A DNA stretch of 64,000 nucleotides, from the NCBI RefSeq assembly GCF_963082655.1, contig NC_081553.1, positions 193,629,373 to 193,693,372 on the forward strand, given 5' to 3'. Every line of letters starts with the position of its first letter. The first letter of the stretch is position 1. This stretch comes from Stomoxys calcitrans. Lineage: Eukaryota > Arthropoda > Insecta > Diptera > Muscidae. The notes beneath the pieces were generated by a model. That model saw only the letters and a program-made list of their open reading frames with translations. It did no database searches and was not told the DNA's origin. Positions 22,915-32,827 of this stretch are shown here, one piece after another. The position numbers and the translations under genes are program-made.

Positions 22915-23100
22915 CTAAGACATTAAATCGGGCGGAAAAATGACTGAACTGTCATAAATACCAATTTTCACGTCATCATCATCATCGTCACCGTAGACGT
23001 TGGCGTTGCCTAATCTTATTGAAAACGATAACGAAGCAAACGATAATGTACGTCGCAGCAACTCATCGAGGAGAAGCTTTAGCACGTTAACACACTTCAT
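22915..23100 (-). other. possible upstream exon on the minus strand
   Basis: A 61-codon frame (MKCVNVLKLLLDELLRR, ending PPDLMS) contains a run of six aspartates from a GAT microsatellite. Its stop codon TAG coincides exactly with a donor-like CTTAG/GTAAGG (GT at 22914-22913). If real, it could be a 5' untranslated exon of the minus-strand gene, since the frame closes at the junction. No acceptor or homology supports it. Confidence 0.2.
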
Positions 23101-23597
23101 ATCACAAGCATGATAGGGAATATATATAGGAAATTTATGTAATGAATGAATGGAAATGAATGTTTGTACAATGATGGTATTAACACCTGACTACCCCATC
23201 CCTTCAAAGCATTATTTAACGCTGATAGATAAGTTTATGTTTGCTACAAAATAGAATTTAAAACAAATTTTAATGATTTCGATTAATTTTTCTAATGGTT
23301 GGTGGATATTTGAAAGGGAAGATTTGGTGAAATTGTTATAAGGCAATGATGAAGCGAGGTGAAGCAACAAAAAGGTACCAAAATGCAGAAGAAAGACACT
23401 TTTTTTATTGTAGTAAAGTAAGGTTTAACGGTACATTTGAACAGTTTAAATTATCAGAAATGATTTGTATATGCCGCATATATTTAGGGGTACTTTAGTT
23501 AATGCATATAGTTAAACGTAGTTATTTTAAAGCATATATTTAGGCGTATTAATTTGATGGCATACATACAGGCATACCCGTATTACAAGCTATCATA
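23101..23597. other. AT-rich DNA with a short degenerate repeat
   Basis: TTTTAAAGCATATATTTAGGC at about 23526 resembles TTTTAAAGCATATTTTCAGGC at about 30779, beyond the nested insertions. An older repeat therefore hosted the mariner element. No gene. Confidence 0.4.
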
Positions 23598-24193
23598 AAG
23601 GGTGATTTTTTTGAGGTTAGGATTTTCATGCATTAGTATTTGACAGATCACGTGGGATTTCAGACATGGTGTCAAAGAGAAAGATGCTCAGTATGCTTTG
23701 ACATTTCATCATGAATAGACTTACTAACGAGCAACGCTTGCAAATCATTGAATTTTATTACCAAAATCAGTGTTCGGTTCGAAATGTGTTCATTCACCGT
23801 TCAGCGATGAGGCTCATTTCTGGTTGAATGGCTACGTTAATAAGCAAAATTGCCGCATTTGGAGTGAAGAGCAACCAGAATCCGTTCAAGAACTGCCCAT
23901 GCATCCCGAAAAATGCACTGTTTGGTGTGGTTTGTACGCTGGTGGAATCATTGGACCGTATTTTTTCAAAGATGCTGTTGGACGCAACGTTACGGTGAAT
24001 GAACACATTTCGAACCGAACACTGATTTTGGTAATAAAATTCAATGATTTGCAAGCGTTGCTCGTTAGTAAGTCTATTCATGATGAAATGTCAAAGCATA
24101 CTGAGCATCTTTCTCTTTGACACCATGTCTGAAATCTCACGTGATCTGTCAAATACTAATGCATGAAAATCCTAACCTCAAAAAAATCACCCT
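23598..24193 (+). mobile_element. palindromic Tc1/mariner derivative
   Basis: The left end is TA then AAGGGTGATTTTTTTGAGG (from 23598). The right end is its complement, split by the LTR insertion (CCCT at 24190-24193, remaining TT plus the TA target at 30701-30704). Arms of about 197 bp (23598-23794 and 23998-24193) are inverted and differ at one position that I can see. Each arm includes the transposase start MNRLTNEQRLQIIEFYYQN. Between them about 200 bp encode the start of the catalytic region (DEAHFWLNGYVNKQN, VWCGLYAGGIIGPYFFKD). Both ends are thus 5' ends and the transposase C-terminus is missing. It is a non-autonomous fold-back derivative. Confidence 0.8.
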
Positions 24194-24888
24194 TGTAACA
24201 GCCCAGCATTTACAAACATGTTAAGGTCACCAACAACTTAACTGCATAATATCTCAATGTTAAAAATAAACAATTAGGATACCTACTCTTTTGTGTTATG
24301 TTAATCTCTTATAAAATTACAATGTTACAATGTGATAATGTTACGCTCTAGATAATCGGTAACTATTGCTGTCTCACTCTATCTTGTTTTGCATAACATA
24401 TAATTACTCTCTTTTGTCAAGACTCAAGATAATTGTAATCTAATGAACGCTCTTTTGCTCAAGATTTCGATAGTTAAGAATAATTGTTTTTGTAATTCTT
24501 TCGAACATAGATTTTGTTTCCACTCTAGATGGTTAGAGTGATTCTGTGAAAGTCTTAAAAGCTATGTACATGTCGATAAAAATCATCATTCTTGTCAGAC
24601 TGTTGGACAATAAAGTTGTTTAAACTTAAAACACGCTTGTTTTACTCGAAAGGCCTAACAAAAATATATAATAACATACAATATAAAACCAAAATATTCG
24701 CTTAGACTCGGGAAGACTTTAAGACTACCGCAGCTAGCGAAATCCTAGGACGAATACAGTGCAGTACTGCCTTATTCTAGTCCAGGAATAAAATTAAAAT
24801 AAAATAAAATTTAATTTAATTTATTAAAAACTAAGGTAAAGCCCTCTAGTTGGACCATTATCTTGTCCAAGAGGACTCGTCCCTTACA
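24194..24888 (+). repeat. 5' LTR
   Basis: 695 bp, beginning TGTAACAGCCC and ending GTCCCTTACA, with 5-bp inverted ends TGTAA/TTACA. It contains an AATAAA at about 24609 and an A/T-rich AAAATAAAATAAAA stretch near the 3' end. It appears identical to the 3' LTR. Confidence 0.95.
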
Positions 24889-24890
24889 AT

Positions 24891-24902
24891 TGGCGCCCAA
24901 CG
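24891..24902 (+). promoter_or_regulatory. primer-binding site, tRNA-Lys type
   Basis: TGGCGCCCAACG begins two bases after the LTR. It is complementary to the 3' end of insect tRNA-Lys (CCA-terminated) over 12 bases, after which the match stops. Confidence 0.8.
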
Positions 24903-25212
24903 GAAAATTTTGGAAAAAATAACTTTTCAAATCAAATCGAAAATTTAAACCATCGAGGCTTCAATTTTGCTTCACGTGGATTTATTGGTCATCATATATT
25001 GGACTCATAAGCAACGGTAAATCATATGTGTTGTTGTTGTTTTGAAATTGCTCCATCAGTGATCAATAGGTGTTGTTGTTGTTAAATTGGACCTCTGTGA
25101 TCTGCCTATAATTGTTGTTAGTACTACGTTTGCCTATGGTAGCAAATAGTTGCTAGAGAACGTGTGGCTCTAATTACGATAAAATAATAAAACGAATTTC
25201 ATCGCTTGAGGT
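24903..25212 (+). other. retrotransposon leader
   Basis: Untranslated region between the primer site and gag-pol, with two TTGTTGTTG runs (25029, 25073). No splice donor is needed for an env-less element and none stands out. Confidence 0.6.
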
Positions 25213-28200
25213 ATGCCAAGAACTACAATGAACTCAATAAATGCTGTAGGCCCGATTCCAGAGCAAGCACTTGCTGGAGGCACAAGCACTTCTTCGACCG
25301 TTCCAAATACTCCTCAAACCCCTTCTAATGCACCATCTACTAGAAAACAAAATCCTGCTCCTATGCAAAGTAACCCTGTTCCAAATCAATCTAGATCCAA
25401 TTCAAATTCCGTCCCCGTTACTGTGAGCCTTTCAGAAAGCCAATTTTCCCATCTATTAGGAAATTCTGTCCGTCAAGAAAGTCGATCTACTTTTAGCTCT
25501 TGCAGCGCTCGTTTCAATGGTGGTCGAAGCACAGCAAAAGTCGAAGATTTTATTGCTACGATCTTGGTGTACAAAGAGGCAGAAAATATGTCAGATTCCA
25601 TGGCTCTTCTTAGCCTTCCATTGCTACTCGAAGGTTACGCATCCTCTTGGTGGCAAGGCGTCAAGTTTGAAGCCGGAACCTTTTCAGATGCCATAGCATT
25701 ATTACGCGATGCTTTTTCACCGCCAAAACCAGATTGGAGGATCTACTCTGAAATATTTCAGGATAAACAAAGACCTTATGAGTCGACTGATAGTTTCGTG
25801 TGTAGAAAGAGAAGCCTTTTCGCTCAGTTAAAAGAAAGACTTCCAGAGAGCACTATTATAAACATGATTTTTTCACAAATTAGTATTCAAATCCGAGAGA
25901 AAATTCCTCGCGAAAGCGTCAAGACTTTCCAAGAACTTCTATACAAAGCTCGAGATATTGAACTGTCAATAAATGAAAATAAAACTGAAGGTAACAAAAC
26001 GTTTAGTTCCTCAGAAAAACCACAAATACGCTGCTCTTACTGCAGAAAGAAAAACCATACAGCAGATGTGTGTTACAAACGCATTGAAATAGAGAAAAGG
26101 GGGAAACCCGAAGAAAATAAAATTAACTGTTACGGATGCGGCGCTGTGGGATATTACAGATCCAATTGTCCAACTTGTAATAACCGTAACATCTTAGAAA
26201 GTCCAAAAACGCTTGATTTCAATAGCATACAGACAACCCTCGTAGGCCACGACGTGCCCACTGTTGAAATTAATGTAAACGGCTTGAATGGCGAAGCTTA
26301 TTTGGACACGGCAGCGAGAACCAGTGTGGCAGGGTACTACTTGTTTCAAAAACTTGTCGAGAAAGAAGTCAAATTCCAGAAAGTATTCGCAGAAATAACC
26401 TTGGCAGATGGAGCTGCTCGAAAAGAAGTTGTCTGTTCTACAATTGTGGATATAATAATAGGAAAACGTCTAAAACGTATAAGGTTTATCTGTCTTCCAA
26501 ATGCCAGGTGCAATAGGACACTTTTGGGCATTGATTTTCTAGAGCAGGCTGGCATTGTAATGGATTTAGCCCAAAGGGTCTGGTATTTTAAGGACGAGCC
26601 AAAAGAATTTTTCAAATTTAAAACGAAAACGGTCAATGTCAAAGGTATCGCAGTTAGCCAAGCCCACATAGAAGATGCACAACCAAAATCATCTTCAAAT
26701 TTGCAAGATTTCATGTCATGGTTTGAGTCGAATTGTAAAGAAAACCCACCATTGGGTGAGTTGTACTCAAAGCCCGAAAATTACTCACCTGGGGGCTTAT
26801 TTAAAATTTTTGAAGACTCACTGCCAAACGGGTTTGAAATGCCTCAATCAGCTGATTTATTTCCTCCTTTGAAGAAAACTCGCAAAGATTCAGAGTCTTG
26901 GAGTCCATTGGCATTTGAACTGAATTCCCTCGATTTTAATATTTGTGAGGACGAAAATTCGTATTTGGTAGAATCCCAGAAACGGGAGCTTTTATCTTTC
27001 TTGACATCCCATGAGGATATATTTGAAAATATTAGCTCGCCCATTAATGGTATTACGCACAAAATCAACACGGGTGGTCATACACCCATATCAAATCCGC
27101 CATATAGAATTTCACCGGCTATGAAGGAAAAGTTGAAGATGGAAATAAATTCCATGTTGACAAAGGGTATAATTGAAGAGGTTGAATCACCTTGGGCTTT
27201 TCCCGTCGTTCTTATACCGAAAAAGGATGGTTCCATTCGATTTTGCGTCGATTACCGAAAACTAAACGCAATTACAGTTACAGATACATATCCTTTGCCA
27301 CGTATGGAGGACCTTTTACACGCAGCAAAAACAACACCCTTTATGTCAACCCTCGATTTAAAATCAGGTTATTGGCAAATACGAATGTCAGAAGACGATA
27401 AGTTGAAAACGGCTTTTACTACTCCTTTCGGCATTTTTGCTTTTAATAGAATGCCTTTCGGCCTTAAAAATGCGCCCGCAACCTTTCAAAGGATAATCGA
27501 TAAATTTCGTTCTAGTCTCCCAAGCATATTAATTCTGGCCTATTTGGACGACATTATAATATGTTCGCAAAATTTTGCTTCCCACATCAAAGACCTGGAC
27601 ATGGTATTTAAAAAGCTCAAATTTATTGGATTTCACCTTAACAAGGATAAATGTTTTTTCGCTAAGCCGGAAGTCAAATACTTGGGCCACATTTTAACAC
27701 AAGGTGGTATAAAAATAGATCCTGAAAAGTCATCGGCAATCCTGAATAGACCAATTCCTAAAAATGTTAAACAGCTTATGTCTTTCTTGCAAACATGTTC
27801 CTGGTTCAGAAGGTTCATACCTGATTTTGCCAAAATATCAAAGCCATTATCGAATTTAACAAAGAAGCTTGCTGTATGGAAATGGTCCGAAGAGGAAAAT
27901 AAATCGTTCGAAAAGCTAAAAAGACTGCTTTCATCACCACCAATTTTGCAACAAGTAAAAGAGAATCAGCCGTTTTTCTTAAGGACAGATGCAAGCAATT
28001 ATGCGATCGGGGCTGTTCTACTTCAGGGGGAGAAAGAGGACGAACAACACCCAATTGAATATGCCAGCCGCCTTCTCTTACCAGCGGAGCGAAACTATTC
28101 CACCACAGAGCGCGAAGCTTTAGCTGTCGTGTGGGCAGTTCAGAAATTTCGCGGTTATATAGAAGGATCTGAGGTTTCTATCTTGACAGATCATCAGCCG

Positions 28201-29952
28201 CTGAAGTGGCTATTCTCCTTAAAATCCCCAACGGGCCGTTTAGCTAGATGGTCCTTGCTATTACAAAGTTACAATTTTACAATTAACTATACTCCCGGAA
28301 GACAGAATGTCATAGCGGATACGTTATCCAGACCACCATGTTCTCACGAAGTATGCATCGAATCCTGTGAATGTAATGCTATAGATATTGACTTACCGCG
28401 AAAAGGACTTGAAGACTTTCGTCAAGCGCAGCTTGAAGATGATGATCTAAGGCAAATTATTACATCATTCGAAAAGGATGACGAGAATGTACTTAGACAT
28501 ACAAATCGTGGATATATGATGCTTGACGGTGTACTGTATAGATATTGTTGTGAACAAGATTCAGAGAACGGACAGTTGGTCCTTCCAAAATCACTTCGTG
28601 ATGAAATTTTATATAAATACCATAAGGATGCTATATCTGGCCATTACGGAAAAGATAAAACTACTAGCCGAATAACAGCACTATTTTATTGGCCAGGGAT
28701 AAGAAACGATATTGGGAACTATGTGAAATCATGCGAAGAATGTAAGCGTTATAAGCCTTCAAACATGAAACCGTCCGGATTATTACAAACAATATCCACT
28801 AACAAGCGTTTTGAGATAATTGCAGTGGACCTCTTTGGACCCTTGCCAAGGACAATAGAGGGTTATCAGTGGATATTAATCGTAGAAGACATATGCAGTA
28901 GATGGGTGGAGTTATTTGCTCTTAAGGATGCCACTGCAGAAAATTGTGCTATAACTTTGTTAAACGAAGTGGTTTTGAGATATGGGGTCCCTCGTAGAAT
29001 ACACACAGACAATGGCACTCAATTTATATCGGCATTAATGCAGAAACTAACATTTTGTTTGGGAATTAAACAAACTTGTACCCCAATTTATCATCCGCAA
29101 TCAAATCCCGTGGAAAGGAAAAATCGCGATTTGAAAGCGCAACTTTCCATATGCGTAGGTACAGACCATAAAAAATGGAGTATAATGCTACCAGCAATAA
29201 GATTTGCAATGAATACTGCAAAGTGCGACAGTACGGGACAAACAGCAGCGTATCTTACTTTCGGAAGAGAGCTTCGAACGCCAACGGAAGTGCATTATGA
29301 CTTTAGGGCCATCGTAAAGGCTGAAAACTTTGTCCCACAAATCACACCATATTTATTGAAACTAGCCGATACTTTGGAGATCGCCAATGAAACTCAAATT
29401 AAAATGCAGGACAAAAATAAGAGGGTAGTGGATCTCAAGCGTAAAAGTCAGCCAGACTTTCAAGTCGGATGTAAAGTTTTGGCAGAAACTCATATATTAA
29501 GCAAAGCTAAAGATAGCATAACCTCTAAGTTCGTTCCCAAAAGAGATGGGCCGTATGTAATTATTGCAAAGAAAGGTTCCAATTGCTATAGTATTGCGGC
29601 TATTAATGAACCTAATCTACCAGTAGCAACAGTACATTCGTCTGCTTTAATACCATACGAAGGCGAAGATATGGATCCTGTTTATCCAAAACGTAAACGA
29701 GGTCGCCCTTCCAAAGAAAGCCATGTACAACATAAACAACAACACGAGCAGCATCGTTATCATCACAAACAGCAACAACACGAGCAGCATCGTCAGCCAC
29801 ATAAACAACAACATGACCAAAATAGTCAACAACAAACCGAAAAGAAACTTCAGCAGCAGCAGGGACAACATGGTAACCAACAAGAAACCCATTGTAGAAA
29901 AGAGCCATCACCAGCACCGAGGAGGTCTGCGCGTTTAGCCAAAAATATTTAA
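25213..29952 (+). CDS. gag-pol: Ty3/gypsy Gag-Pol polyprotein (1579 aa)
   Basis: Single unbroken frame from the first ATG after the leader. Residues 1-90 are Ser/Pro/Asn-rich. About 95-260 is a retroelement Gag/capsid-like domain (RFNGG, YASSWWQGVKF). Two zinc knuckles follow: C274-x2-C277-x4-H282-x4-C287 is canonical, but C306-x2-C309-x4-Y314-x4-C319 has tyrosine for histidine. The protease motif is LDTAARTSV (Asp365, DTA in place of DTG), with LLGIDFL downstream. Reverse transcriptase has YLDD at 777-780. RNase H has Asp926, Glu968, Asp993 and Asp1036. Integrase has His1137, His1144, Cys1174 and Cys1177, then Asp1206, Asp1266 and Glu1301 (D-D-35-E), and GPY at 1446-1448. The last 80 residues are a His/Gln-rich low-complexity tail ending SARLAKNI. 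Gag and Pol are fused with no frameshift signal, so their ratio must be set some other way, such as by processing. All catalytic domains look intact. Confidence 0.95.
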   Translation: MPRTTMNSINAVGPIPEQALAGGTSTSSTVPNTPQTPSNAPSTRKQNPAPMQSNPVPNQSRSNSNSVPVTVSLSESQFSHLLGNSVRQESRSTFSSCSARFNGGRSTAKVEDFIATILVYKEAENMSDSMALLSLPLLLEGYASSWWQGVKFEAGTFSDAIALLRDAFSPPKPDWRIYSEIFQDKQRPYESTDSFVCRKRSLFAQLKERLPESTIINMIFSQISIQIREKIPRESVKTFQELLYKARDIELSINENKTEGNKTFSSSEKPQIRCSYCRKKNHTADVCYKRIEIEKRGKPEENKINCYGCGAVGYYRSNCPTCNNRNILESPKTLDFNSIQTTLVGHDVPTVEINVNGLNGEAYLDTAARTSVAGYYLFQKLVEKEVKFQKVFAEITLADGAARKEVVCSTIVDIIIGKRLKRIRFICLPNARCNRTLLGIDFLEQAGIVMDLAQRVWYFKDEPKEFFKFKTKTVNVKGIAVSQAHIEDAQPKSSSNLQDFMSWFESNCKENPPLGELYSKPENYSPGGLFKIFEDSLPNGFEMPQSADLFPPLKKTRKDSESWSPLAFELNSLDFNICEDENSYLVESQKRELLSFLTSHEDIFENISSPINGITHKINTGGHTPISNPPYRISPAMKEKLKMEINSMLTKGIIEEVESPWAFPVVLIPKKDGSIRFCVDYRKLNAITVTDTYPLPRMEDLLHAAKTTPFMSTLDLKSGYWQIRMSEDDKLKTAFTTPFGIFAFNRMPFGLKNAPATFQRIIDKFRSSLPSILILAYLDDIIICSQNFASHIKDLDMVFKKLKFIGFHLNKDKCFFAKPEVKYLGHILTQGGIKIDPEKSSAILNRPIPKNVKQLMSFLQTCSWFRRFIPDFAKISKPLSNLTKKLAVWKWSEEENKSFEKLKRLLSSPPILQQVKENQPFFLRTDASNYAIGAVLLQGEKEDEQHPIEYASRLLLPAERNYSTTEREALAVVWAVQKFRGYIEGSEVSILTDHQPLKWLFSLKSPTGRLARWSLLLQSYNFTINYTPGRQNVIADTLSRPPCSHEVCIESCECNAIDIDLPRKGLEDFRQAQLEDDDLRQIITSFEKDDENVLRHTNRGYMMLDGVLYRYCCEQDSENGQLVLPKSLRDEILYKYHKDAISGHYGKDKTTSRITALFYWPGIRNDIGNYVKSCEECKRYKPSNMKPSGLLQTISTNKRFEIIAVDLFGPLPRTIEGYQWILIVEDICSRWVELFALKDATAENCAITLLNEVVLRYGVPRRIHTDNGTQFISALMQKLTFCLGIKQTCTPIYHPQSNPVERKNRDLKAQLSICVGTDHKKWSIMLPAIRFAMNTAKCDSTGQTAAYLTFGRELRTPTEVHYDFRAIVKAENFVPQITPYLLKLADTLEIANETQIKMQDKNKRVVDLKRKSQPDFQVGCKVLAETHILSKAKDSITSKFVPKRDGPYVIIAKKGSNCYSIAAINEPNLPVATVHSSALIPYEGEDMDPVYPKRKRGRPSKESHVQHKQQHEQHRYHHKQQQHEQHRQPHKQQHDQNSQQQTEKKLQQQQGQHGNQQETHCRKEPSPAPRRSARLAKNI

Positions 29953-29990
29953 TAATATTCAGTTACATCATCGTGGCGATTGATGCAACT

Positions 29991-30000
29991 GAGGGGGAGG
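29991..30000 (+). promoter_or_regulatory. polypurine tract
   Basis: GAGGGGGAGG, one base before the 3' LTR; the expected primer for plus-strand synthesis. Confidence 0.85.
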
Positions 30001-30001
30001 T

Positions 30002-30696
30002 TGTAACAGCCCAGCATTTACAAACATGTTAAGGTCACCAACAACTTAACTGCATAATATCTCAATGTTAAAAATAAACAATTAGGATACCTACTCTTTT
30101 GTGTTATGTTAATCTCTTATAAAATTACAATGTTACAATGTGATAATGTTACGCTCTAGATAATCGGTAACTATTGCTGTCTCACTCTATCTTGTTTTGC
30201 ATAACATATAATTACTCTCTTTTGTCAAGACTCAAGATAATTGTAATCTAATGAACGCTCTTTTGCTCAAGATTTCGATAGTTAAGAATAATTGTTTTTG
30301 TAATTCTTTCGAACATAGATTTTGTTTCCACTCTAGATGGTTAGAGTGATTCTGTGAAAGTCTTAAAAGCTATGTACATGTCGATAAAAATCATCATTCT
30401 TGTCAGACTGTTGGACAATAAAGTTGTTTAAACTTAAAACACGCTTGTTTTACTCGAAAGGCCTAACAAAAATATATAATAACATACAATATAAAACCAA
30501 AATATTCGCTTAGACTCGGGAAGACTTTAAGACTACCGCAGCTAGCGAAATCCTAGGACGAATACAGTGCAGTACTGCCTTATTCTAGTCCAGGAATAAA
30601 ATTAAAATAAAATAAAATTTAATTTAATTTATTAAAAACTAAGGTAAAGCCCTCTAGTTGGACCATTATCTTGTCCAAGAGGACTCGTCCCTTACA
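30002..30696 (+). repeat. 3' LTR
   Basis: 695 bp, same start and end as the 5' LTR, with no difference seen by eye. AATAAA at 30417-30422 is a candidate polyadenylation signal. It is followed by the target duplication CCCT (30697-30700), then the rest of the interrupted mariner end (TT, then TA). Confidence 0.95.
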
Positions 30697-30704
30697 CCCT
30701 TTAT

Positions 30705-30867
30705 TACAAAAAGACCAGTTTTATAGCATACAGTCAGATGACATGAATATTTCAAAGCAAATACTTAGGTGCACTTATTTTAAAGCATATTTTCAGGCTT
30801 ACTCAACTAATAACACATAAAATTACAAACGTGCAAAGTCCATTTGCATTTTTTTTTGCTATTAGAT
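30705..30867. other. continuation of the DNA that hosted the nested insertions
   Basis: Contains TTTTAAAGCATATTTTCAGGC, matching 23526. No gene. Confidence 0.4.
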
Positions 30868-31215
30868 TAGGAAGCATTATAGCTATATCAGATGTTAAAA
30901 CGTTTCAAACAATACTTGACATGGAAGTTGGAAGTCAGCCATAACTTAACAGCGAATTTTTCAACCGAATCGAATAGAAGTTGCGTCCATGCAAAAGGCG
31001 GACGGTTATCACTAGACTTAATATTTTATTTCGTTCAAGAAAATTTCTACCAAATAGAAACGGAGTTACGAAATCTAGGTGTTTTAAAGACCATAAATTA
31101 TGATCGGTTTATGTCAAACGATTTTTTTAATGCCTATAAAAGACAGAGTCCTTTTGACAGAAGGACGGACATTACTAGACTTAGATTTGTATAACTTCGA
31201 GAAGCTTTTCCTCTC
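30868..31215 (+). repeat. 153-bp repeat family A-like fragment
   Basis: Decayed words GCTATATCAGATGTTAAAACG, GACAGAAGGACGGACATTAC and TTCGAGAAGCTTTT follow the order of the family A 3' part. The frame at 30892-31194 is not a gene. Confidence 0.4.
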
Positions 31216-31744
31216 TCCTCTACTACCTAATCATCGACAAACTAGTCAATGATGGGAGGAGTAATATGAAGTAACTTTCATTATTAAGACCAAGCCCCAC
31301 TGAGTTGCAGGACAACTTTTTCAAGACCAGGACAGCCGATTTTTGTTTGGGGTCATGGCCATACTTAGGCCATTCATATGTGTTTGCGTGACAGAATGGG
31401 AAAATGATTCACCCATGTGACGAGTACGCCTTTCACCTTATGCCTAGACTCTGTTGTTATCAATAGTACCGGCTAAAAACCTGTGTCACTCCAGGGGATT
31501 GATTCTACCTCTGAACCGCATTCGCATTACTTCAAGGTGAACCCCATATCTGGTGATTACCCATATCATTTTTGTTGTTTCTAAGTCCACACCAATGCAT
31601 TCAAGTTCTACACCGTCGCGTTCTGGTCCATCTCCTTCTTACGCAGTACTTGTTCGGCTTATTTCATCACCGTCTCTTAGTTCTTTTCATTTTCCAGCCT
31701 CCTCTGAACTATGGTCCCAGGCGAAACATCACTAACCGCTGTTT
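31216..31744. other. GC-richer relic of unknown origin
   Basis: Less AT-rich than its surroundings, with overlapping open frames on the plus strand (31553-31735, 31572-31976) but no recognisable motif. It may be eroded retrotransposon coding sequence. Confidence 0.3.
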
Positions 31745-32816
31745 CCAGTTCACTAAAAACAAGGGGTACGCCCCTCCCAAAAACCGCCTAAAACGGACAT
31801 GTTTATCGATTGGAACAATATGGATATCAAGTGAAAGGTATTTTGGAGCAGATTACGAATCTGATATCCAAATTTGTGTCACATGTCTTGGGGCCGAGCC
31901 TACCATCAAAAACACAGGGAGAAGGATATGGGCCGACCGGCCCTTCTCCCAAAAACACATCGAGAAAGTTAGGTAGATTGATCGATCGATCCACCTTATG
32001 CAAATTTTAAAAAAAATCCAAGATCTTCGAAATGTGTATTCCGTTTAAAGCTAATTTTAATTTGTAACATTTCTGCAAACCAAAAACGTGACTTTGTTTG
32101 TGGTCATGATAACGAGGGAAACGCCCCTCCCCAAAACGGACATGTTGATCGATTTGAACAATATGGATGTCAAATGAAAGGTATTTTGGAACAGAGTACA
32201 AATCCGATATACAAATTTGGCCGAGCCTACCGCCATAAACACAGGAAGGATAGGTAGATATATCGGCACAATATGTTACTTAAATGAAAGGTCTTTGGTA
32301 GTAGACTATGAATCAGATGGCAAGTTTTTCGAAAGCCGCCCATTCCGCCCAAAAAAAGCAACAGGATATGTAAGTCGATCGGGACAACATGGTACTCATA
32401 TGAAAGGTTTTTAGGAGTAGAGTACAGATTTTGGCCCCAAGGGTACGAATTTGACTAGAAGAGTCTAGGGTCCGCCCCCACTTCCAAATATCCCAAACGG
32501 GACATAGACGAATCTGGCATACATTTTAGGGGCAAGAGTCTGGAAGACTGCCCACTTCAAAAGGACATGTAGACCGATCGGGACAAAATTGAGCTCCATT
32601 GAAAGGTCTATGGCATGAGACTGCAAATCTTGCTTACAAATTTGGGGTAAACTTGACCCAGGTAGTACACCTGTATGTCCCTTAAAATGTAAGATCCGAT
32701 AAAGTACATAGATGACAAATTTTTTAGAATTATGAGAATCTGTATCCATGGACTTATCTGAAAATGTTGATCCTCTGGGCATCTCTGGGAACTGAGAACA
32801 ACCCATGGACTTTTCT
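31745..32816 (+). repeat. CTAGT-ended family copy, several units
   Basis: At least four units with ATATGGATATCAAGTGAAAGG-type words (31810, 32160, 32270, 32390) and CGATCGGGACAA. SINE-B is inserted at its right side. Frames here are repeat artefacts. Confidence 0.6.
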
Positions 32817-32827
32817 AGAAGTGTTGA

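Larger units (their letters stand above)
24194..30696 (+). mobile_element. complete Ty3/gypsy LTR retrotransposon
   Basis: A 6503-bp element: 5' LTR 24194-24888, primer site 24891-24902, gag-pol 25213-29952, polypurine tract 29991-30000, 3' LTR 30002-30696. The 4-bp target duplication CCCT lies at 24190-24193 and 30697-30700. There is no env frame; only about 50 bp separate the gag-pol stop from the 3' LTR. The LTRs appear identical by eye and the frame is intact, so the insertion is young and may be competent. RT-RNase H-integrase order and the GPY motif place it in Metaviridae. The lineage within the group is not assigned. Confidence 0.95.

Noticed and set aside
29612..29938. Env or accessory ORF near the 3' end of the gypsy element
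   Set aside because: These frames are shadows of the CAA/CAC-rich end of pol. There is no room for env before the 3' LTR.
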